From CAISIP01 sp031396205 (GTDB lineage Bacteria; Pseudomonadota; Gammaproteobacteria; Burkholderiales; Burkholderiaceae_C), in contig JANNKH010000022.1 of assembly GCA_031396205.1 (NCBI GenBank), forward strand, positions 42,016-106,015: a stretch of DNA of 64,000 nt, written 5' to 3'. Numbering within the stretch: the first letter of the stretch is position 1; every line of letters begins with the position of its first letter. Under the pieces are notes generated by a model, which did no database searches, had not been told where the DNA came from, and saw only the letters and a list, made by a program, of their open reading frames with translations. This document shows, piece after piece, positions 36,111-45,470 of the stretch. A program made the translations under genes and the position numbers.

Positions 36111-36449
36111 TCAGACGGCGGTTTCGTCTTCCTCGCCCGTACGGATGCGAACGGTGCGCTCGACCGATGTCACGAAGATCTTGCCGTCACCAATCTTGCC
36201 CGTTCGCGCCGCCTTGACGATCGCGTCCACACAACGATCGACATCGTCCGTACGCACTACCACCTCGACCTTCACCTTGGGCAGAAAATCAACCACGTAT
36301 TCAGCCCCGCGGTATAACTCGGTGTGCCCCTTCTGGCGGCCAAATCCCTTGACCTCGCTCACCGTCAGGCCGGTGACACCGCACTCGGCAAGCGCCTCCC
36401 GGACTTCCTCGAGCTTGAACGGTTTGATGATGGCAGTGATCTGTTTCAT
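36111..36449 (-). CDS. glnB: Nitrogen regulatory protein P-II
   Basis: 112 residues, the family length. MKQITAIIKPFKLEEVREAL, the T-loop GRQKGHTELYRGAEY with the uridylylation site Tyr51, B-loop KAARTGKIGDGKIFV and the C-loop RIRTGEEDE. Senses 2-oxoglutarate and ATP/ADP. No amtB nearby, so GlnB is preferred to GlnK. It lies 128 bases downstream of nadE on the same strand, an arrangement seen in other betaproteobacteria. Confidence 0.95.
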   Translation of the reverse strand: MKQITAIIKPFKLEEVREALAECGVTGLTVSEVKGFGRQKGHTELYRGAEYVVDFLPKVKVEVVVRTDDVDRCVDAIVKAARTGKIGDGKIFVTSVERTVRIRTGEEDETAV

Positions 36450-36577
36450 TTTCAACCTGGCATTAAAAGTGCGCACCGTCGAACAGGGCCGACGAAAGCC
36501 TGCACCCCGCTGCTGACCGCACGCAGGTAGCAACCCCTCTAGGATAGCGCGAATTGGGCGCGCCCCCGAGGGTCCAC

Positions 36578-38254
36578 CTATTGCCGGAACTTGCTGGTGA
36601 TGGGATAGCGCCAGTCTTTGCCAAAGCTGCGATGGGTGACACGGATGCCGATCGGCGCTTGCCGGCGCTTGTATTCACTGATCTTGATCAGCCGGGTTAC
36701 CCGTTCCACATCGGCGGCCGCGATGCCGCTGGCAATGATGGACTCGATGGATTCATCGTTCTCCATGTAACGCTCGATGATGGCGTCGAGAACCTCGTAG
36801 GGCGGCAGACTGTCCTGGTCGGTCTGGTCCGGCCGCAGTTCGGCGCTCGGAGGCCGGGTGATGATGCGTTCGGGAATCGGCGCCTTGCCGGAGCCGTAGG
36901 GGTCATGCAGGTTGCGCCAGCGCGCCAACCGGTAGACGGTGGTCTTGGCCAGGTCCTTGATGACGGCGAACCCGCCGGCCATGTCGCCGTACAGGGTGCA
37001 GTAACCGGTCGCCATTTCGCTCTTGTTGCCGGTCGTCAGTACGATCGGTCCGAACTTGTTGGACAACGCCATCAACAAGGTTCCCCGAACCCGGGCCTGG
37101 ATGTTTTCTTCGGTCGCGTCTTCGGCCTGCCCGGCGAACTCCCCCGCCAGCGCCTGTTTGAACGCCTCGAACGGTGGGGCGATCGATATCTCGTCGTACC
37201 GCACGCCCATCCTGCCTGCCATTTCGCGCGCGTCCATCCAGCTGATGTCGGCCGTATAGGGCGAGGGCATCATCACGGTGCGTACCTTGCCCGCGCCCAG
37301 CGCGTCAACGGCGATCGCCAGCACCAGCGCCGAATCAATCCCGCCTGACAAGCCCAGGATCGCACCCGGAAAGCCGTTCTTGCCGACGTAGTCGCGCACA
37401 CCCAGCACCAGTGCGTCCCACAGGTCGGCGTCGGCTTCGCGCTCGGGCGCCACCGCGGCCGCCAACCGGACCACGCCACCGGCCTGGCGCGCCACGACAC
37501 TGAACAACTGTTCGCGAAAGCTCAGCGCACGGCCGGCCAGCGCACCGTCGCCATTGAGTGCAAAGGAATGGCCCTCGAAAACCATTTCATCCTGCCCTCC
37601 GACCAGATGCGCATAAACCATCGGCAGCCCGCATGCCAGAACTCTTTCACGCATGATCTGCTCGCGCTCGTAGCCCTTGCCGACGTGAAACGGCGACGCG
37701 TTGATCACGGCCAGCATCTGCGCACCAGCCTGGACAGCCAACCGCGCGGGTTCCTCGTACCAGGCGTCCTCGCAAATCAGCAGCCCGACCCGCATGCGGT
37801 CGGCTCCCACACCGGCTTCGAACACGCACATGCCGTTGCCGGGCACGAAATACCGACGCTCGTCAAACACCTGGTAGTTGGGCAACTCGCGCTTGGCATA
37901 GGTTTGCACGACATGTCCCTCGCGCAGGACGCTGGCCGAATTGAAACGCTTTTGCACCGACACCGAACGGGTCCTGACGCCGCCTCCGGTGGGATGCCCG
38001 ACGACCACCGCCAGGTCTTTCAACCCCGCCAATGCGGCCGCCACCGATTTGACGGCATCATCGCAGGCATGGATGAACACGGGCCGCAAAAACAGATCTT
38101 CTGCCGCATAGCCGCAGATCGACAACTCGGGCGTGAGCATCAGGCGCGCGCCATCCGCGTACGCGGACTGGGCCGCATCGATGATTTTTTGCGCATTGCC
38201 GACCATGTCACCAACGATGAAGTCGATTTGGGCCACACAGATCTTGAGAGTCAT
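36578..38254 (-). CDS. nadE: Glutamine-dependent NAD+ synthetase
   Basis: 558 residues from ATG 38254; the frame upstream lacks family similarity. N-terminal nitrilase-type glutaminase with its triad in TPELSICGY (Glu), AKRELPNY (Lys) and LICEDAWYEE (Cys). C-terminal NAD synthetase with the ATP pyrophosphatase loop LGLSGGIDSALVLAIAVDALG and TTGNKSEMATGYCTLYGDMAGGF (in parts). Amidates deamido-NAD with glutamine-derived ammonia. The neighbouring glnB is notable because P-II proteins bind glutamine-type NadE in Azospirillum. Confidence 0.95.
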   Translation of the reverse strand: MTLKICVAQIDFIVGDMVGNAQKIIDAAQSAYADGARLMLTPELSICGYAAEDLFLRPVFIHACDDAVKSVAAALAGLKDLAVVVGHPTGGGVRTRSVSVQKRFNSASVLREGHVVQTYAKRELPNYQVFDERRYFVPGNGMCVFEAGVGADRMRVGLLICEDAWYEEPARLAVQAGAQMLAVINASPFHVGKGYEREQIMRERVLACGLPMVYAHLVGGQDEMVFEGHSFALNGDGALAGRALSFREQLFSVVARQAGGVVRLAAAVAPEREADADLWDALVLGVRDYVGKNGFPGAILGLSGGIDSALVLAIAVDALGAGKVRTVMMPSPYTADISWMDAREMAGRMGVRYDEISIAPPFEAFKQALAGEFAGQAEDATEENIQARVRGTLLMALSNKFGPIVLTTGNKSEMATGYCTLYGDMAGGFAVIKDLAKTTVYRLARWRNLHDPYGSGKAPIPERIITRPPSAELRPDQTDQDSLPPYEVLDAIIERYMENDESIESIIASGIAAADVERVTRLIKISEYKRRQAPIGIRVTHRSFGKDWRYPITSKFRQ

Positions 38255-38347
38255 GGAAACACGAACAACAGTTAGGAGCGGGCCCGTAAAGAGCGGCACG
38301 ATAGCCGGCGAGGCCTGCCTTGACACACAGTCGGCAGGGAGTCTGAC

Positions 38348-39544
38348 GTGAGTACAGAAGATTATGTCATCGAGGTCGTCGATTCGCCGCTGGCCATCGA
38401 CCGTGGCGATTGGAACGCACTGTTGGCTGTGCAGCAGGACGCCACCCCCTTCATGCGCCATGAATATCTGGCAGCCATGCATGAAAGCGGCAGCGCCACT
38501 CCCGCCACCGGCTGGACCTCGCGTTTCCCCATGCTGTGGTGGCAGCCACCATACGGACCGCGGGAACTGCATGCGGTCTGCGCCCTGTACTTGAAGAGCC
38601 ACTCCTATGGCGAGTACGTGTTCGACCATGCCTGGGCCCACGCTTACCGACAGCACGGCTTGCAGTACTACCCGAAGGCCGTAGTGGCGCCTCCGTTTAC
38701 GCCGGTGCCCGGCGCCCGGCTGCTGGCACGCACGGCGCAGGCGCGGCACGCGCTGCTGCAGGGCCTGGTAGGCTGGAGCAAAAAGGCGGGTATTTCATCG
38801 CTGCACCTGCTGTTCGCCAGCCAGGTCGATATGGCGGCCTGTCGCAATGCCGGGCTGATGTTGCGCCACAGCGTGCAGTTCCACTGGACCAATCGACAAC
38901 CGGGCTACCGCGACTTCGAGGAATTCCTTGCATCATTGAACCAGGACAAGCGCAAGAAAATCCGCCAGGAGCGGCGCAAGGTCGAGCAGGCCGGCGTCGC
39001 GTTCCGATGGTCACGCGGCTCCGGTATTGCGCCCTCGGACTGGGACTTCTTCTACCGGTGCTACGAGCGCACTTATTACGAACACGGCAATGCACCATAC
39101 CTGAGCCGCGACTTCTTCCACCGTATGGCGCGGGACATGCCCGAGAACTGGCTGCTGTTCGTGGCGCAGCGCGAGGGCTTTCCCATCGCCTGCAGCCTGA
39201 TCGCCTTGACCGAAGACACCCTGCCAGGCGGCGGTCATGGCATCGCATACGGCCGGTACTGGGGCGCCCTGCAACGGGTAGACTGCCTGCACTTCGAAGC
39301 CTGCTACTACCAGCCCCTGCAATGGTGCATCGCGCACGGCTACCAGCGGTTTGAAGGTGGGGCACAAGGGGAACACAAGATGGCACGTGCCCTGCTGCCG
39401 GTACAGACCACCAGCGCACACTGGCTGGCGCATCCGGCCTTTGCCGAAGCGGTGGACGACTTCCTGCAGCGCGAACGCGCCGGCATCCGGAACTACCTGG
39501 GCGAACTGGAGCAGCACAGCCCGTTCAAAGCGGTCGCTCCATGA
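38348..39544 (+). CDS. FemAB/GNAT-like N-acyltransferase (DUF482 family)
   Basis: 398 residues, GTG start at 38348 with AGGGA 7-11 bases upstream. Family features: TPFMRHEYLAAMHESGSA, LHAVCALYLKSHSYGEYVFDH AWA region, FLASLNQDKRKKIRQERRKV, and LHFEACYYQPLQWCIAHG, EGGAQGEHKMARAL. These are the peptidogalycan/FemAB-like acyltransferase family of proteobacteria, with two tandem GNAT folds. Substrate unknown. Stand-alone, divergent from nadE with 93 bases between. Confidence 0.85.
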   Translation: MSTEDYVIEVVDSPLAIDRGDWNALLAVQQDATPFMRHEYLAAMHESGSATPATGWTSRFPMLWWQPPYGPRELHAVCALYLKSHSYGEYVFDHAWAHAYRQHGLQYYPKAVVAPPFTPVPGARLLARTAQARHALLQGLVGWSKKAGISSLHLLFASQVDMAACRNAGLMLRHSVQFHWTNRQPGYRDFEEFLASLNQDKRKKIRQERRKVEQAGVAFRWSRGSGIAPSDWDFFYRCYERTYYEHGNAPYLSRDFFHRMARDMPENWLLFVAQREGFPIACSLIALTEDTLPGGGHGIAYGRYWGALQRVDCLHFEACYYQPLQWCIAHGYQRFEGGAQGEHKMARALLPVQTTSAHWLAHPAFAEAVDDFLQRERAGIRNYLGELEQHSPFKAVAP

Positions 39545-39616
39545 ACCGTAGGGCCGATCCCAAGGGTCATGGCAGCGCGTCGCGCAATGGTTGCTGATGA
39601 GCCCCGATCGCCGGCC

Positions 39617-40279
39617 TCAGGGCTTCGCCGCAGCCTGCGCCATCATGCGCTGGGTGTCAACCTTGCGGTCGGTATTGACCCGCGCCACCGCCGGGCGCTC
39701 GCCCATGGACTTGATGTAGTCCCGCACGGGCAGCGCCGCCAACAGGTCTTCGCCATAGATGATCTTGCTGGCGCCCGATACCACCGGCAGGTGCACGATG
39801 GCGGCGCAGTCGGCCAGTGTGAACTGGTCGCCGGCCACAAACGGTTTGAACAGGGCAATCCGCGCAAATGCCGCCGCGCCCCGGGTCAGCAATTTGCGGG
39901 CGCGCTCCTTGACGACGTCGGTCACGTTGCCGCCGAAATAGGCCTCGGCGTACAAGTCGCGTGCCACCAGTTCCAGGTGTAGTTCGATGTACACCACCAG
40001 TTCGCGCACCTTGGCGGCCGCAAACGGGTCGGCGGGCAACAAGGCGTGCTGCGGGTATTGCGCCTCGATGAACTCGGCACAGGCCATCGACTCCGAGACG
40101 CAGCCGAGGCCGGTATCGAGAAACGGCACCTTGCCCATTGGAGAGCGATCCAGCACGGCCGCATCCGCGCTGCCGGTCTTGACCAGTTCTTCCTCGAAGG
40201 CAATCTGCTTTTCGAGCAACTGGAGCTTGATCTGGTTGTAGTAATTGCTGGCCGAGAAGCCGCATAGCTTGAGCGTCAT
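39617..40279 (-). CDS. Glutathione S-transferase family protein
   Basis: 220 residues. N-terminal thioredoxin-like domain: MTLKLCGFSASNYYNQIKLQL, PMGKVPFLDTG, SESMACAEFIEAQYP (the GSH gamma-Glu site SES); C-terminal helical domain with FTLADCAAIVHLPVV. Catalytic Ser/Tyr is probably in SASNYYN. Substrate not predictable. Convergent with the FemAB-like gene. Confidence 0.9.
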   Translation of the reverse strand: MTLKLCGFSASNYYNQIKLQLLEKQIAFEEELVKTGSADAAVLDRSPMGKVPFLDTGLGCVSESMACAEFIEAQYPQHALLPADPFAAAKVRELVVYIELHLELVARDLYAEAYFGGNVTDVVKERARKLLTRGAAAFARIALFKPFVAGDQFTLADCAAIVHLPVVSGASKIIYGEDLLAALPVRDYIKSMGERPAVARVNTDRKVDTQRMMAQAAAKP

Positions 40280-40447
40280 GGTGAACTCCGATCCGTGGTT
40301 GCGATGCCAAAAAGAGCAATTATGCGAAGCACGCCACCACCGTGCGTCGCCTCGGGGACTTCAGACCATCGCAGGTGCGCCATTTGCGACCGCATACCGG
40401 CAACATCTGCCTAGAATGTGCGCACAACAAACCGTCCGGAGACAAGC

Positions 40448-41431
40448 ATGCAACCAATTTCGTCACGCCGCCAGTTCATCTCGGCCAGCGCCGGCGCAGC
40501 CGCCAGCATGGCATTGCCGTTGTGGGCGCAGACACCGGCCTACCCGTCGCGGACCATCAAATACATCTGTCCGTGGCCAGCCGGCGGGTCCACCGACGTG
40601 GTCATGCGCTCCATTGCCGAGAGCGCTTCCAAGGTACTTGGCCAGGCCATCATCATCGAGAACAAGCCAGGCGCGGGCGGCATGCTGGGCGCCAACGAAC
40701 TGGCCAATGCCAAACCAGACGGATATACGCTGTCGCAATTGCCGCACGGGGTTTTCCGCTTTCCGCACATGCAGAAAACCCAGTTCGATACCTTGAAGGA
40801 CTTTACCTGGATCGCCTGCCTGACGGGTTACACCTTTGGCCTGGTGGTCCCAGCGGACTCGCCGCTCAAGTCGATCCAGGACCTTGTCGCCTATGCCAAG
40901 GCCAATCCTGAAAAACTGACCTACGGGTCAACGGGCAACGGCACCAGCCCCCACCTGGCAGTGGAGGAGTTTGCCCAGCGTGCCGGAATCAAGCTCACCC
41001 ATGTGCCGTTCAAAGGCAACGCCGACAACATGCAGGCGGTACTGGGTGGGCATGTAATGGCGGCCAGCGATGCCACCGGCTGGGGTCCCCATGTGGACGC
41101 CGGCAAACTGCGCCTGCTGGCCACCTACGGCAGCAAGCGGACCAAACGCTGGCCCACTGTGCCCACGCTGGACGAACTGGGCTACAAGACGGTGTCCGAC
41201 TCGCCGTTTGGTGTGTGTGGTCCCAAGGGCATGGACCCCGCCGTGGTCAAGATCGTCCACGACGCGTTCCGCAAGACGCTGGAGGACCCGGCTGTGTTGT
41301 CTACGTTCGACAAATACGACCAGTCCGTGATCTACATGAATACCGAGACATACAGCAAATGGGCGCGCGAGACCTTTGCGCTGGAAAAGACAACCATCGA
41401 GCGCCTGGGCCTGGCCAACAAGGGCAGCTGA
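40448..41431 (+). CDS. Tripartite tricarboxylate transporter (Bug-type) substrate-binding protein
   Basis: 327 residues from ATG 40448 (GGAGA 5-9 bases upstream). Tat-like signal: SSRRQFISASAGAAASMALPLWAQ. Bug hallmark YPSRTIKYICPWPAGGSTDVVMR, IIIENKPGAGGMLGANELA and LTYGSTGNGTSPHLAVEEF (each in parts). Periplasmic binding protein of TTT uptake systems, ligand usually an organic or amino acid. The TctA/TctB membrane partners are not nearby, which is common for Bug proteins. Confidence 0.9.
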   Translation: MQPISSRRQFISASAGAAASMALPLWAQTPAYPSRTIKYICPWPAGGSTDVVMRSIAESASKVLGQAIIIENKPGAGGMLGANELANAKPDGYTLSQLPHGVFRFPHMQKTQFDTLKDFTWIACLTGYTFGLVVPADSPLKSIQDLVAYAKANPEKLTYGSTGNGTSPHLAVEEFAQRAGIKLTHVPFKGNADNMQAVLGGHVMAASDATGWGPHVDAGKLRLLATYGSKRTKRWPTVPTLDELGYKTVSDSPFGVCGPKGMDPAVVKIVHDAFRKTLEDPAVLSTFDKYDQSVIYMNTETYSKWARETFALEKTTIERLGLANKGS

Positions 41432-41450
41432 GCCGCGCCCGAGCCCTTGC

Positions 41451-42233
41451 ATGCAGCAACACGACCCTCACGCCGCCCACCCGCCCCCCAATGGATGGCT
41501 GATGGCCATGGAGTTTCGCGCGCCCTGGGAATTTGGCGCCGCGCTTGCAGCCTGGTTCGCTCTGCAACGTGCGCCTCGGGGCGATGGTCACCCGGTCATC
41601 GTTTTTCCGGGGCTGTCGGCCAGCGACGCTTCCACCTTTCCGTTGCGCAGCTATTTGCAGCGCATGGGCTACGCGCCGTCGGGCTGGAACCAGGGCTTTA
41701 ACTTCGGTCCCCGGGCCGGTGTATTGCGCACGGCCAAGGAACTGCTGGAGGAGGCGGCGCAGGTTGCCGGTCGCAAGGTCAGCCTGGTTGGCTGGAGCCT
41801 GGGCGGAATTTACGCCCGGGAACTTGCCAAGCAATTGCCGGACCTGGTGCGCAGCGTCATCACGTTGGGAACACCGTTTGCCGGAAAGCACACCAGCACC
41901 AACGCCTGGCGCCTGTACGCGCTGGCCAGCGGTCGTGACATCGCGCACGAGACCGCCCAGTATGACCTGCCGCAAGCGCCACCGATGCCCACCAGTTCAG
42001 TTTTCTCGCGCACCGACGGCGTCGTGGCCTGGAAAGCCAGCCAGCAGGCGCCCTGTCCGCGCAACCCACACACCGAGAATATCGAAGTCGTGGCCAGCCA
42101 TGTTGGACTAGGCCTCAACCCGAGCACCTGGTGGGCGCTGGCCGACCGGCTGGCGCAGCCAGAAGGCCGGTGGACGGCGTTCGAACGCAAACGCGGACTG
42201 CACGGCATCATTTTCCCTGACCCGAAACGCTAA
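41451..42233 (+). CDS. Alpha/beta hydrolase
   Basis: 260 residues. Nucleophile elbow GWSLGG (in VSLVGWSLGGIYARELA), oxyanion region PVIVFPGLSASDAS, a possible acid in TDGVVAW and His in VASHVGLGLNPSTW. No signal peptide, so cytoplasmic. Start ATG 41451 follows the Bug gene by 19 bases; they may be co-transcribed. Resembles PGAP1/lipase-like esterases; substrate unknown. Confidence 0.8.
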   Translation: MQQHDPHAAHPPPNGWLMAMEFRAPWEFGAALAAWFALQRAPRGDGHPVIVFPGLSASDASTFPLRSYLQRMGYAPSGWNQGFNFGPRAGVLRTAKELLEEAAQVAGRKVSLVGWSLGGIYARELAKQLPDLVRSVITLGTPFAGKHTSTNAWRLYALASGRDIAHETAQYDLPQAPPMPTSSVFSRTDGVVAWKASQQAPCPRNPHTENIEVVASHVGLGLNPSTWWALADRLAQPEGRWTAFERKRGLHGIIFPDPKR

Positions 42234-42281
42234 CCGAGGCGCCATACCCGTACGCGCGAGGCGTACGGCCGCTGCCGCGTG

Positions 42282-42818
42282 TCAGCCGTGCGAGCGCTGG
42301 TAATTGGCGATGCCGTCCAGGATTTCCTTGCGCGCCGAGTCGGCACCCTCCCAGCCCAGGATCTTGACCCACTTGCCGACTTCGAGATCCTTGTAGTGCT
42401 CGAAGAAATGGGCGATCGTCTTGAGCCGCAAAGGATTGAGATCTTCCGGCTTTTGCCATTGGGAGTAGATCGACAGGATCTTGTCGATCGGCACCGCCAA
42501 AATCTTGCCATCGTCACCCGCCTCGTCCTGCATTTTCAGAATGCCGATCGGCCTGCATGTCACCACCACGCCGGGAATCAGCGGAACCGGCGTGATCACC
42601 AGCACGTCGACCGGGTCGCCGTCGCCGCTGATGGTCTTGGGCACATAACCGTAGTTGGTCGGGTAGTGCATCGACGTGCTCATGAAGCGGTCGACAAAAA
42701 TCGCGCCGGAGGACTTGTCCACCTCGTACTTGACCGGATCGGCATTCATCGGAATCTCGATGATCACATTGAAGGCGTCGGGCACGTTGGGCCCAGGGGT
42801 GACGTTGTCCAGTGACAT
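42282..42818 (-). CDS. ppa: Soluble inorganic pyrophosphatase
   Basis: 178 residues, family I. Motifs: FNVIIEIPMNADPVKYEVDK, FMSTSMHYPTNYGYVP, the signature DGDPVDVLV, and LAVPIDKILSIY. Hydrolyses pyrophosphate in the cytoplasm. Divergent from hppA, which encodes a membrane pyrophosphatase. Confidence 0.97.
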   Translation of the reverse strand: MSLDNVTPGPNVPDAFNVIIEIPMNADPVKYEVDKSSGAIFVDRFMSTSMHYPTNYGYVPKTISGDGDPVDVLVITPVPLIPGVVVTCRPIGILKMQDEAGDDGKILAVPIDKILSIYSQWQKPEDLNPLRLKTIAHFFEHYKDLEVGKWVKILGWEGADSARKEILDGIANYQRSHG

Positions 42819-43114
42819 GGGGGAAGGCTCTCCGTAAGTGTTCTTGCCAGGGTAAGCGGGGCAAAATCCGCCCTGTCGGTATTAGCCCCGATTTTACTGA
42901 CGCCCATCTTGCAGCGGCAAAAGCGCCGCTTTTTTCAGTTACAGTGCTGCCGTTGGCCAATCGTCTCCTGACTGGGACACACGAGGAAGCAACGCAGCCG
43001 GGCATGGCGCGCGTTGTGCCCTCAAAGCAAAAACCCAGGTCCTTGGACTGAATCGGGACAAGCCACGGCCTGTCGGCCTGCCTTGTTCCCGATTGATTAG
43101 TAGGAGTGATGACT
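42819..43114. other. Structured intergenic region between ppa and hppA
   Basis: 296 bases with unusual structure on the plus strand: an orphan intrinsic terminator (42913-42935), then a strong 12-bp hairpin with one bulge (43051-43062 with 43082-43094) ending 6 bases before the hppA ribosome-binding site TAGGAG. No gene on the plus strand precedes the terminator. May be a regulatory leader of hppA or a small RNA; no known riboswitch class was recognised. Confidence 0.5.
42913..42935 (+). terminator. Orphan Rho-independent terminator upstream of hppA
   Basis: Stem agcggc / gccgct with loop aaaagc, followed by six T (42930-42935). It is 180 bases before the hppA start with no plus-strand gene before it, so it fits premature termination in a leader or the end of a small RNA. 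Confidence 0.65.
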
Positions 43115-45280
43115 ATGACGGGCAACTCGGTGCTGATTCTGGCACTCGTTTGCGGTCTCGGCGCCGTGGCATACGGTTTCTGGGCCCGCAGTTGGATACT
43201 TTCCCAGGACGCCGGCAATGCGCGGATGCAGGAGATCGCCGCCGCCATTCAGACCGGCGCGGCCGCCTACCTGTCGCGCCAGTACAGGACCATTGCCATG
43301 GTCGGCGTCGTGCTCACGATCCTGATCGCCATTTTTCTCGATGGCCCCAGTGCGATCGGCTTCGTGATTGGCGCCTTTCTCTCCGGCGCCTGCGGCTTCA
43401 TCGGCATGAACGTCTCGGTGCGCGCCAATGTGCGAACCGCGCAGGCCGCGACCAAGGGCATCGGGCCGGCGCTGGACGTCGCGTTTCGTGGCGGTGCCAT
43501 CACAGGGATGCTGGTGGTCGGACTGGGCCTGCTGGGCGTTACCGGGTTCTACTGGTTCCTGGTGGGCAACGGCAACCACACGCCCGATGCCAACCTGGCC
43601 GAACTGCTCAATCCGCTGATCGGTTTTGCTTTCGGCTCGTCGCTGATTTCCATCTTCGCACGGCTGGGTGGCGGCATTTTCACCAAGGGCGCTGACGTCG
43701 GAGCCGACCTGGTAGGCAAGGTCGAGGCCGGTATTCCCGAAGACGATCCACGCAACCCGGCCGTTATTGCCGACAACGTGGGCGACAACGTCGGTGACTG
43801 TGCCGGCATGGCAGCCGACCTGTTCGAGACCTATGCGGTAACGCTGATTGCCACCATGGTGCTGGGTGCCCTGCTGGTCACGAATGCGGGAACCAGCGCG
43901 GTGTTGTACCCGCTGGCGCTGGGTGCGGTGTCGATCATCGCGTCGATCATCGGCTGCTTTTTTGTCAAGGCATCGCCGGGCATGACCAATGTGATGCCGG
44001 CCCTGTACAAGGGCCTGGCGGTGGCTGGCGGCCTGTCGCTGGTGGCCTTCTATGGCGTCACAGTGTGGTTGATGCCGGACAACGCCATCAAGGCCAGTGG
44101 TACCCAGATGGCGCTGTTCGGCTCTTGTGCCGTAGGCCTGGTGCTCACCGGTGCCCTGGTCTGGATCACCGAGTACTACACCGGCACCCAGTACGCACCG
44201 GTGCGCCATATCGCACAGGCGTCCACCACCGGTCACGGCACCAACATCATCGCCGGCCTGGGTGTCTCGATGCGATCCACCGCCTGGCCGGTGATTTGCG
44301 TGTGTATCGCGATCTGGGTGTCGTATGCGCTGGCCGGCCTGTACGGCATCGCCATTGCCGCCACCTCCATGCTCAGCATGGCCGGCATCGTCGTGGCGCT
44401 GGACGCCTACGGACCCATTACCGACAACGCCGGCGGCATTGCCGAGATGGCCGAAATGCCCGCCAGTGTGCGCGAGATCACCGACCCGCTGGACGCCGTG
44501 GGCAACACCACCAAGGCGGTGACCAAGGGTTACGCCATCGGCTCTGCCGGCCTGGCCGCGCTGGTGCTGTTCGCCGATTACACACACAAATTGGAGTCTT
44601 ACGGCAGCGTCATCAAGTTCGACCTGAGCGACCCGATGGTCATCATCGGCCTGTTCATCGGTGGCCTGATCCCCTACCTGTTTGGCGCCATGGCGATGGA
44701 GGCTGTTGGCCGCGCCGCGGGCGCCGTGGTAGTGGAGGTGCGGCGCCAGTTCCGCGAGATCAAGGGCATCATGGAAGGTACCGCCAAGCCCGAATACGGC
44801 AGGGCCGTCGACATGCTGACCACGGCGGCGATCAAGGAAATGATGATCCCATCGCTGTTGCCGGTGATTGTGCCGGTACTGGTCGGCCTGCTGCTCGGCC
44901 CCGCCGCTCTGGGTGGCCTGCTGATGGGCACCATCGTGACCGGCCTGTTCGTGGCCATCTCGATGTGTACCGGCGGCGGCGCCTGGGACAATGCCAAGAA
45001 GTACATCGAAGATGGCAACCACGGCGGCAAGGGCTCCGATACCCACAAGGCGGCGGTGACCGGCGACACGGTGGGTGACCCGTACAAGGACACGGCCGGC
45101 CCGGCGATCAACCCGCTGATCAAGATCATCAACATCGTCGCGCTGCTGATTGTTCCGCTGGTGATGCAGTTCCACGGACCCACGGCCAAGACCGGCGCGC
45201 TGGAAGCACCCGCAGTCGTGTCGGCACCAGCGGCCACGGTGACCGCACTTGCCCCGGCGACCTTGACCGCCAAACCGTAA
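43115..45280 (+). CDS. hppA: Membrane-bound H+-pumping pyrophosphatase, K+-independent type
   Basis: 721 residues from ATG 43115, 8 bases after GGAG (GTG 43106 and ATG 43109 are too close to it). About 16 membrane helices. Substrate site: DVGADLVGKVEAGIPEDDPRNPAVIADNVGDNVGDCAGMAADLFETY, in parts. The K+ switch site reads GNTTKAVTKG: Lys467 and Thr470 where K+-dependent pumps have Ala and Gly, so K+-independent H+ pumping is predicted. A hydrophobic Ala/Pro/Thr tail of about 30 residues follows the last helix. Links PPi hydrolysis to proton motive force. Confidence 0.95.
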   Translation: MTGNSVLILALVCGLGAVAYGFWARSWILSQDAGNARMQEIAAAIQTGAAAYLSRQYRTIAMVGVVLTILIAIFLDGPSAIGFVIGAFLSGACGFIGMNVSVRANVRTAQAATKGIGPALDVAFRGGAITGMLVVGLGLLGVTGFYWFLVGNGNHTPDANLAELLNPLIGFAFGSSLISIFARLGGGIFTKGADVGADLVGKVEAGIPEDDPRNPAVIADNVGDNVGDCAGMAADLFETYAVTLIATMVLGALLVTNAGTSAVLYPLALGAVSIIASIIGCFFVKASPGMTNVMPALYKGLAVAGGLSLVAFYGVTVWLMPDNAIKASGTQMALFGSCAVGLVLTGALVWITEYYTGTQYAPVRHIAQASTTGHGTNIIAGLGVSMRSTAWPVICVCIAIWVSYALAGLYGIAIAATSMLSMAGIVVALDAYGPITDNAGGIAEMAEMPASVREITDPLDAVGNTTKAVTKGYAIGSAGLAALVLFADYTHKLESYGSVIKFDLSDPMVIIGLFIGGLIPYLFGAMAMEAVGRAAGAVVVEVRRQFREIKGIMEGTAKPEYGRAVDMLTTAAIKEMMIPSLLPVIVPVLVGLLLGPAALGGLLMGTIVTGLFVAISMCTGGGAWDNAKKYIEDGNHGGKGSDTHKAAVTGDTVGDPYKDTAGPAINPLIKIINIVALLIVPLVMQFHGPTAKTGALEAPAVVSAPAATVTALAPATLTAKP

Positions 45281-45334
45281 CGCGGCCGCGCGCCGGACAA
45301 GCTCGCGCCACCCGGGGCGCCTGGCGCAAGACCC

Positions 45335-45359
45335 AAGCCCGCAACCGTGCGGGCTTTTT
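45335..45359 (+). terminator. Rho-independent terminator of hppA
   Basis: Nine-base-pair stem aagcccgca / tgcgggctt with loop accg, ending in five T, 54 bases after the hppA stop. Confidence 0.85.
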
Positions 45360-45470
45360 GCTGGCCCCTGCACCATGGCCGCAGGTCGCACGGCGTGGCT
45401 TAAACTCGGTGACAGACACCCGATTTGCGGCCGCGTGCAACTGCGCGGCTCCTGTACCCGAGCAGCCATC

